Below, piece by piece: positions 35,297 through 45,400 of a stretch of DNA of 64,000 nucleotides (its first letter is position 1; each line of letters begins with the position of its first letter). The DNA comes from Cornus controversa (lineage: Eukaryota; Streptophyta; Magnoliopsida; Cornales; Cornaceae). A program made the translations under genes and the position numbers. The stretch spans positions 48,467,836-48,531,835 of the forward strand of contig CM048849.1 of assembly GCA_026545225.1 (NCBI GenBank), read 5' to 3'. The notes under the pieces were generated by a model. The model searched no databases, was not told where the DNA came from, and was given only the letters and a program-made list of their open reading frames with translations.

Positions 35297-35592
35297 GTTA
35301 CTATCTTGTAGCTTAAAATATTGTTACATTGAATACCAAAATGATGAACTGGTAATACTATTCAACTTGAGGTTAAATGTAATTTTGTTTCCTATTCAAC
35401 TCTCTATATTAATACGTATTACTATATAATTTTCTTATCGATTTATGACAATTCATGAGTTCTGGTTGTTAGTTCTTTTAATTTTTTACTTATGAGTTTG
35501 TTAAAGAGTGAATTTTTTTCCCCATTTTACTTTTTTTTTTAATTAAAAAGTATTTTTATTTATTATTTATTTATTTTCTTACCATAGTTGTT

Positions 35593-36085
35593 AGGGCTGC
35601 AAATGAATTCAGCTATTTATGTTTGATTCTTGGAAGGCTCGACTCGAGCTTGTTTGTTAAGGGAACGACTCGAGATCTAGGTTCGTTTAGGATATGAGCC
35701 AATCTTGAACAGTATTAGACTTGATTCGTGTAGGCTCGTGAACATAAAAGCTCATATATGTTAGTGAACATAGACTTATATAGGGTTTGTGAACATGTTT
35801 ATATTTAATATAAGCTTATATAAGTTTATAAACGTGTAAAGTCATGAACATGTTTTTAAATATAGACTTGTGGTAGGTTTATATGAGTTCATGAACAAGT
35901 TAAAATAATCTTAAACGCGAGTTTAAATTCAACTTCAACCACTTTTGTTATTAAACAAGTCAAATTGAATTTAATTCGAGTATTTTAAAATAATGACGAA
36001 CTCAACCTTTTGAGCCTATCACCATCTCGAGCCGAGCCGAGCCGAGTCTGAGCTAACCCAACTGGCTCGATCCATCTGCAGCTCT
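35593..36085. mobile_element. Possible MITE with CTCGAGC-rich interior
   Basis: The left end AGGGCTGCAAATGAATTC and the inverse of the right end (AGAGCTGCAGATGGATC) are similar. The interior carries many GGCTCGA/GAACATG words. A related stretch in opposite orientation is at about 50240-50640. No TSD was identified. Confidence 0.4.
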
Positions 36086-36111
36086 AGCTCTAGCTCTAGC
36101 TCTAGCTCTAG
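36078..36111. repeat. (GCTCTA)n hexamer run
   Basis: About five and a half CAGCTCTAGCTCTAGCTCTA-type units, palindromic in part because of the CTAG core. Confidence 0.9.
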
Positions 36112-36474
36112 AGGTGACTTGGTGCACCTTATAATTTAGGTCTGGCAAATGCAATTTTCTGGCAATTACTACAAATTTCTAAATGAAACAAAAACATAAA
36201 CGAAAATAGAAAGAGTAACAAAATCAGTGGCTTATGTTCACTTGAAGCTATGCATCTATTAAACAAAATCTTCAGAGATGAATAAACAAACAGATAACAG
36301 AGATATAGTAGTGCATTATATGCCTCTGGTTTTGCCTCTGACTCCTTCAACTCAATTTCTCTCTCTCTTTCATTTTCTCAATATTGCTCACTTTCTTTCT
36401 CTTCAACACGTAAAAGAGAAAGAAGCAAAGGAAAAATTATAGAAAACAACAAGGAAATCAGATATTGAGGCAAA

Positions 36475-39400
36475 ATGGCAATCTCATCTCTTGGAATTTC
36501 GAGGTTTCCGTCTTCTGATTTCAGTCGGGAAGTGGCTGCAAACTCACATTGCCTCAATCACTACAACCAAAAGAATCGTCATCACAGTAACAAGAACAGG
36601 AACAATCATTTATCTACTACTTCTTGTTCTTCTTCAAGTGCTTCTCAGCTCTTCGGATGCTTGGAAGAGAGATTTCGATTGAATTCTGGGTTTGTTCTCA
36701 AACAACGGAAAATGTGTCATCATCATCCCATTTTGGTTTCTCCCAAAGCCGTCTCCGATTCAACCTCTTCCCAGACCTGTCTCGAACCTGATGCTAACAG
36801 TGTACGTTGTATTTCACTATTTCTCTCTCTCTCTCTCTCTCATTCGTTTAATCATTAAATTTTCTTCTTCTGATTGTTAGGTTCTTCTTTAGTAAGTTCA
36901 TTTTTCTTGTACTTATTCTCATATATATGCATTTTATGTGTCATTTTGTTTTTTGTTTTAAATACATGAAATTGGGTTGAGTCATATTGTAATTTAATTT
37001 CTTAGACAGTAGAGAGTACTCCCTTTAATTTTTGGGGAATGCAGCTTTATGTATACAGTATATTATATGATACTATAACAATAATAGGTTTACGCTCTAT
37101 GGGACTTCAATTAATGCCAGTCACAAGTTCAATTATTGCACTGCCAGTCACAAGTTTCTTTTCTTTTTTTCCCTGTATAACTTGCATGCATTAATACTTG
37201 CAGGCGATTGCGTTCATCCGGAGTTTGGGAACCATCCGAGAGTCCCAAGTGGCTAGCGGGTGGGTTGATTCCTCATTACTTGAAAAAAGATGCATGCATT
37301 ATTTATTGCGACTAAATATTTTGATAGATTTTCTCTATATTAATCCTGACAGGATTTAATTCATTAATCTCAAATCATATCTACATTGATGGCTACTAGC
37401 TGCCTAATCAGCACTTCAATATGCACCATAATGGATACACACATATGGACTCCATAAATTTCTCATCAATCTAATTACTTCCTGCAAAAATCAAAGCGCT
37501 AACCATGAATGAGCTGCGACCATCTGAAATCCTTTGCCAAAATAATATCAACACTTGGCATTGATCAACATATGGTTAAGGTGCACCTCTGTATTCCCCC
37601 CTCCCTCCCCTTCTCCGGAAACATCAATAGGGACGAGATACAGAACACTTACACTATTTATTAGCTAATTATTTGTTTTCACAATTGATTTTAAGTTTCC
37701 GTTAAGGTCTGGAGCTACTCAAAATTAAAAGAGGTTTGGTTTATGTCATATCCCCGTAATTAGTGTGTGCAATTGAGTAATTACCTATTTAAATAGCCTC
37801 TTTATCTTGCATTCTTCTTAGCAACCTTACAGGCAAGTTATCATCATACCAGATGCATGTCTAGTATTTGAAAAATAAAGAATTCCTAAATGCAGATGCC
37901 TAAGTTCATTTTACTGTATGTACAGCTGTGAATGTGATTGGAGGCATGACTTCAGAACAATAGCAAAATGAATTTAGTCAGTGATACTTTGGGTATTCCC
38001 TTTCAGATTTTAAGGGGGAAATCAGGAGAAATATAGGTTTGTTATAGTTCTATTTTCTAGAAAATAGTTCTCAAGAACTCAGTTATATCATTAGAAGTTA
38101 GAAAAAAAGAAGATACTAATCTAGCTAGGTACATTTTAAATAACTATTCTATTGGGTTCAAACATTGGTGCTTATACAATCTACTTTGTAGATTCTTTGT
38201 TGTGAGTGTCTATGGCTTTGATAGTTGTGGGCCATATAGCTGCTAATAAAGAAGCTATTAGTTTTCACCCTAATTAGGATGTTTTATGTTCTTTCAATAA
38301 TACTTTGATTGGCACTGCAAAAATATTGACCTTTTAGACACCAGTTATAAACTTTGTTATTCTTATATTTTAGTTTATTGTTCTACTTTACCACAAGGTG
38401 GATTGAAGAACTAATATTGTCTTGTTGATCATGCAGAGTGTTCTGGGAATCATTCTTGGGGGCGGAGCTGGTACACGACTATATCCTCTTACCAAAAAAA
38501 GAGCAAAACCTGCTGTTCCTCTAGGAGCAAATTACAGGTTGATTGATATACCTGTGAGCAATTGCTTGAATAGTAACATATCAAAGATTTATGTTCTCAC
38601 GCAATTCAATTCTGCGTCCCTTAACCGCCACATATCGCGAGCTTATGCAAGTAACATGGGTGGGTATAAGAATGAAGGGTTTGTTGAAGTTCTTGCTGCT
38701 CAGCAGAGCCCAGAAAACCCAAACTGGTTCCAGGTAATGAGGAAATAAAAACATCAAATTATCTTTTATCTATCAGAGTGGGTCCTTATTGAAACCTGGA
38801 CTAATGTCACTAAAAGCTTGATACTAAATTCAAATGATCATGTCATATATTTCAAGCATGCATTTTTATGAACTTTATACTGTGAACTCAATCTTGTACT
38901 GTGTATTACTGATTTAGTTGTTTAGGAATAATGAGAATAATCATCCAAAATTTGATTGAACATGTTTGATTTGAATGAAGAAAATTAGTAGGCATTCATT
39001 TCTCTTTTTCTGTACATGTGCTTCCTGTATGTCCGGGAGTCATCACTTGATAGCTTCTGCCTTAGAATATACTGAGACCATAAAGCATCCTAATCAGATA
39101 ATCTTATAATCTGATTTATGTGATTGATTAATGTTTCAGTTTCCTGAGTTCAATGATAAACTGCAATTGTCACCGGTCATAAGCCTGTTGTGGGTTCGAG
39201 ACCCCACCTCACCACATAGAGCCGATAGCATCGTTGTGGGTACTCCACCTTGTCACATGTCAATTCTGTAAGAGTTAAATTCTTTTGAATCAGCATTATA
39301 TAGAGACTCATTTCTCTCGTTTGAATAGAGGATATAGCAATTTCTTTTGGATTTCTCAGTTTAAGCAGGAGACTATATACTTTGACATTATTGATCGTTC

Positions 39401-42400
39401 TTTGATTCAAAGTCTCATTCCATTTCAATTGAAAAAGCAAATACTTGTACAACTGAAGTAACCAATTCATAAAATGAGTGGTCAAACTACAAATGTTGAA
39501 ATGGATGTGTGGCAAAATAAAGAAAGGACAAAGTTATAAATAAACTCATTAATTGGACAGTTGATGTAGCACCAATTGGAGATAAAATGAAAGAAAAATC
39601 GATTCATATGGTTTCCTAACGAGGAAGAGTGACGTGTTCCGCATTAAAGGTAATGCTAAGGAAAAAGATAATAGTTGGGAAAAGGTTTTGTTGAGTGGGT
39701 TATATGGAAATCTGATTCAAATGACTTTTTTTTTTGAATTAAAAATTTTTGGTATCTGATTCAAGTATAACTAAGGGGAATTTGATTGCAAGCTTTAGAT
39801 AAGGTATTTGGTAAAAAGATTGATTTTCTAGATATGTTTCATAGTGTACCTAATCAGTTTGGGGTACTATTTACCAGAATAAAACTTGATATAATGTGTG
39901 TGAATTTATTCTCTTGTACCTTTTTTTTTTGGTAATTATACTCCTGTACTTTAGCAACTGGATAAAACATACTTGATTTGATTATCTAACTGTGTTCAGT
40001 TTTGGAAATTTTAGGGCACAGCTGATGCTGTCCGGCAGTATCTGTGGCTGTTGGAAGAACAAGACGTTTTGGAATTTCTGGTTCTTGCTGGAGATCATTT
40101 GTACCGTATGGATTATGAGAAATTCATTCTAGCACACAGAGAAACTGAAGCTGATATAACAGTGGCTGCTCTGCCCATGGATGAAAAACGTGCCACCGCA
40201 TTTGGTCTTATGAAGATTGATGAGGAAGGGCGGATAATTGAATTTTCAGAGAAGCCAAAAGGAGAGCAACTGAAAGCAATGAGGGTACACATTGGAAGAA
40301 ATTTATAGTTTCATTGCTTGATTTTTTTTTTAACATATATGATTGTTCTGTCCTTAAATTGTTAAATAATGCGGCTGATGTTTTTCCTTCCCCCCCTCCT
40401 CTTTTGTTTTCTGTTACATTTTCATCTCAGGTTGATACAACCATTCTAGGTCTCGATGATGAGAGAGCGAAGGAGATGCCTTATATTGCAAGTATGGGCA
40501 TATATGTTTTCAGTAAAGATGTGATGTTGAATTTACTTCGAGAGAAATTCCCTAGAGCCAATGATTTTGGAAGTGAAGTTATTCCAGGTGCAACTTCAAT
40601 TGGAATGAGGGTAAGCCATGTTATAGATGGTATTGTTATGGTTGTTTTGAGATGTTTTCATTTGGGCTTGTACTGTCCTGTACAACATTGTACAACATAA
40701 AAGGAGTTTCATTCAATGGATCCATGAGCCACTTGCCATATAGTGCAATTTCCCAAAAACATGATGAAACAATTCTCTTTTATACTTCTTTCTGAGTTGC
40801 AATTAATTTTGGCTAGGAAGGATGTTTTGTAGTTGGGCCTAATAAAACTATATTATGTTTTCATGTGATTTTGACTCAATTAATAAACACAATAAACATA
40901 TCAATATATTATCCGACTAATGTACACAGTGTGCATTATCAGCAGTTTCATACAAGGTACTAAATGTGACTTGAATAGTTTAATTCTCTAGGAAATTTTA
41001 TACTCATCTTGATAAAAATTACTTTAGGCCTTCGGAAATTGGATCTGTCCATTTCAGTCTCCATAGAATTTGAATGCATAACTAATCTTGTATATGGAAT
41101 TTTAACCATAAAGATGGTGAAATTTTGGAACATAGTTATATCATGGAATCTTAGAGGGTGTTCTTTTGAATGGGTATTTACAGACTTGTGTAAAGCACTT
41201 TGGGCTGATAGCAAGTGTCAAAATGTCGAATTACATAATACAATTTGTTTCATGTTCATTGAGATTGCTTATATGCAGCCCCTTACTAACTGAAGAAAAA
41301 AGGATATAACATTTCTTGTTGTAAATTCCAAGATTTATTTATCCTTCCTATGCATTGACATTGTAAAGATTCTCAAAGCTATATTTTTGTTTCATACTTC
41401 AGGTGCAAGCCTACTTGTATGATGGTTACTGGGAAGACATTGGTACCATAGAAGCTTTTTATCATGCAAATTTAGGGATCACTAAGAAGCCAGTGCCAGA
41501 TTTCAGGTCAGTTGTTTTGATAAAACAGTAGCAAGAGAATCAAACATTTTTTTTTTCGGACATCATCTTAACGTGGCTTGCATTTGTATGACTTGATCTT
41601 CTGATGCAGTTTTTATGATCGTTCTTCTCCAATATACACACAACCCAGATACTTGCCGCCTTCCAAAATGCTTGATGCTGATGTTACAGACAGTGTAATT
41701 GGCGAGGGTTGCGTAATCAAGGTAGGTTCCTTTGAAGTGGGTTTCTTACGTCTGTAGTTTGACCGTTGCACTGAATTAAGTCTGTTTAGGACTCCAATAT
41801 CTCAACACTAACATTTATTGTTTTCCATGCAAGTGTAACTTAAGTGCGATAAGCACAAAGCTATGCCAAATTCTCTACCATGAGTCTTGATGCCCTTCTT
41901 TGAATTTACACTTCAAGTAGGATCTTACTAAACACGATAGGTTGATATGGATTATGATACGAATTTGATTGAGGTTGGACAATTTGGATGGTGATGGTAG
42001 CTATATTTGAGAATTAGCTCAGATAGTAGACCTACTGACTCTTCTTCTCCATGCAGAACTGCAAGATTCACCACTCTGTTATTGGTCTAAGATCTTGCAT
42101 CTCTGAGGGTGCAATCATTGAAGACAGTTTACTGATGGGGGCTGATTACTACGAGGTAATTATCTCTAGAAAGTTGAATGATTAGTTATTTGGAGCATGA
42201 ATGTAATATGATGTGTCTATGCTTGCTGCAAAAGAACTTCTAATTTGAAAATTGTGTATCCCCCCATCATTTCACAACCCACCACACCCCCCCCCCCCCC
42301 TCAAAAAAAGTAAATGTTCAGTTATTGATGATCATGTTGTTATTGCCTCCTGCACCAGACTGATGCAGACAGAAGGCTTTTAGCAGCAAAAGGTAGTATT

Positions 42401-45400
42401 CCAATTGGCATTGGCAAGAATTGTCACATCAAAAGAGCAATAATTGACAAAAATGCTCGGATTGGAGACAATGTGAAGGTTGTGTTTTTTAATTTTATCT
42501 TTCTTCTCTCCGTCAATTTTTTCGTTTACTTTGAATTGTAGTTTGCTAAGTTTTTGATATATATCTGGTTTCAGAATAAATAATAACTATATTCAAGATG
42601 GTAATGATCCAAAGGACTTGAGTTCAAAGAAAAAATAAAACACAAGGCCATAAGCAAAATGCTTGTTGTAGTGTAATCAATAAATAAAGGAGAAGCCATA
42701 ATGATCGGACCTCACTTGATAGGGCATGGCCTAGAATATACAATGTTTTGTCAATTTTCTGTGAACTATATATGTATATTTTTATATAATATCACATTAT
42801 ATATCATATATTTTGAAAGAAGTACCCGGAGATGGAGTTTTGTATCATCCTTTCTAGCATCTTTCATCATATCTCCAGCACTTGTGATGGAACGTGGTAT
42901 ATATAATTAATAATCAAACAATACAATGTATATATATTAAAACTCTTGAGGTTCGAGAAGGGAGGTTAAAGCTAGTTGAGATTGATCTAATTATGTATTA
43001 GGGTTTATGAGAGGAGAAGAAGAAGAAGAAAAGACGGAGAAGAAAAGTCTTTGTATATTATTGTTGTATATCTCTCATACCTAAATACAAAACCTTTTAT
43101 ACTCTCTTCAATAATAAAGAAATATAACAAGAAGACAAAAACACCCTTAGTAACCCAAACTCTCTAACACTCCCCCTCAAGCTGGAGCATACAGATTGAA
43201 CATGCCCAGCTTGAAACACAACCTCTGAAAGGCACCACGTGCCAATGGTTTCGTAAAAATATCCCCCAGCTGATCATCGGAACAAATATAGGGGGTAACA
43301 ATATGCTTCTGCATCAACAGATCACGAATGAAATGACAATCAACCTCAATATGTTTGGTGCGCTCGTGAAAAACAGGATTACTAGCAATAAAAATGGCCG
43401 CTTGGTTATCACAGTGCATAGGCATAGGAGCAGGAACTGCAACACCCATCTCCCGAAGAAGAGAACGAACCCACAACATCTCAGAAGCAGTGTGAGCCAT
43501 AGCACGATACTCAGCCTCAGCACTAGAACGAGCAACAACAGTTTGCTTTTTACTGCGCCAAGTAACAAGATTACCACCAACGAACGTGCAATATCCAGAC
43601 GTAGACCGTCTATCAGAGCGACTACCTGCCCAATCAGCATCACTAAAATCTGTCACAGAGATGGAGGAAGAGGGTTTATACAACAAACCATTCCCAGGAG
43701 CACCTTTCAGATAACGCAAAATACGACAAAGAGCCTCGAAGTGGGGATGACGAGGAGCATGCATAAACTGACTAACCACACTAACAGTATAGGTGATATC
43801 AGGACGAGTAACAGTGAGATAAATCAATTTCCCAACCAAACGACGATAGCGTCCAACATCAGTAAATAATTCCCCCTGTTCACCATCCAGTTTAACGGTA
43901 GAGTCCATAGGAGTATCAATAGGTCTAGCCCCTAACATACCAGTCTCAGATAAAAGGTCAAGCACATATTTACGTTGAGAGAGAGAGATACCTTGAGCAG
44001 ACCGGGCAACTTCAATACCAAGAAAGTAGCGTAAGACACCCAAGTCTTTGGTATGGAACTGTTGACCCAAATGTCGTTTCAAGGCTGCAATACCGATAGA
44101 GTCACTACCAGAGATGATAATATCATCAACATAAACAATTAACACAATAATGGCAGCAGAAGAGCGACGAATAAAGACAGAATGGTCAGAAGTGGAACGC
44201 TGAAACCCAAAGGCAATGACCACAGCACTGAATCTATCAAACCAAGCACGTGGAGACTGCTTCAAACCATAAAGAGCCTTGCGCAGTCTACAAACAAGGT
44301 GCTCAGAGCCAGCAACAACATAACCAGGAGGTTGGGCCATGTACACTTCCTCTTGGAGATCACCATGAAGAAATGCATTCTTTATATCAAGCTGATATAA
44401 AGGCCAAGAACAACAAACGGCGACAGAAAGAAGGACTCGGACGGAATTAAGGCGAGCAACAGGAGAGAAGGTCTCTAAGTAATCCACTCCATACGTCTGT
44501 GTATATCCTTTGGCAACCAACCGTGCCTTAAGACGCTCAACAGAACCATCAGGAAGATATTTAACTGTATAGACCCATCGACACCCAACAGTTTGTTTTC
44601 CTGAAGGAAGACCAGTAAGCTCCCAAGTCTGATTCTTGTGAAGGGCACTCATTTCCTCATCCATAGCGTGTTTCCATCCAGGCATAGAGATAGCATGCTG
44701 ATAAGAGGAAGGAACAGAAATAGAGGACAGGGTAAAAGCAAAAGTGTGCAAAGAGGAAGAAATACGATCATAGGACACAAAGTTAGAAATAGGATGCTGA
44801 GTACAAGTACGCTTACCACGACGTAGAGCAATGGGCAAATCATCAGTAGAAGAAGTGAGTAAGGGAGGATCAGGAACCTCTGGTGAAGAAGATGTGGTGT
44901 CCGGACCAAAGGAAACAACGGGCCGAGATTTAGATCGCTGATAAACCTACATCAAAAGACTAGATGTCCGTATGGACTACATCAAAAGACTCAGTCTGAC
45001 GACTATGACTACGACTCGGAAACGAACTACGGTGATGCTTGCCTAACTGACAAGCTTCACATTCTAAAACAGACACATGACTCAACCCTGGAATAGATAA
45101 TCGTAGTTTTGCCAATGATGGATGGCCCAAACGAAAATGCCACTGAAGAGGAGAGACTGTAGCACTCAAAGCCGACGACTCGACCAAAGAAGGTTCATCA
45201 GAATCCAAATAATACAGGCCGTTTTTCTCATGCCCCGAACCAATCATCTTCTTCGTTCGGAGGTCCTGAAATACACAAGCAGTAGGAGAAAAGGTTATAG
45301 AACATTGTAAGGCTTTAGTCAATTGACTCACAGAAAGTAAATTAAAAGGAAACTTGGGAACATATAGACTGGATGATAAAGACAATGAAGTAGTGGGATG

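Larger units (their letters stand above)
33761..36474. other. Intergenic region between the PMEI and AGPase genes (divergent pair)
   Basis: The two genes diverge, so this holds both promoters. Visible contents are tandem duplications at 34301-34380 and 34625-34784, a solo LTR (34802-35296), a possible MITE with GAGC/CTCG-rich interior (35593-36085), a GCTCTA hexamer run (36078-36111) and a CT-rich AGPase leader (36358-36475). No additional gene was recognised; a 73-codon minus-strand ORF at 36129-36350 has no domain. Confidence 0.6.

Noticed and set aside
37201..37260. Possible extra AGPase exon (GCAG before GCGATTGCGTTCATCC...)
   Set aside because: The short open stretch does not match any AGPase sequence. 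Exon 1 joins exon 2 in phase directly (ANS|SVLG), as in the known small-subunit protein.
38422..38436. Start codon at 38422 for a shorter AGPase ORF
   Set aside because: It lies in intron 1 upstream of the ATGCAG acceptor. Exon 1 with the transit peptide and the SQTCLEPD motif precedes it.
39170..39230. tRNA gene suggested by a perfect T-arm-like GTGGGTTCGAGACCCCACC
   Set aside because: No matching acceptor stem, D arm or anticodon arm precedes it at the right distance. It is a SINE-type fragment.
43303..43869. 188-codon plus-strand ORF across the copia RT/RNase H region
   Set aside because: Antisense shadow of a strongly conserved RT/RNase H frame.
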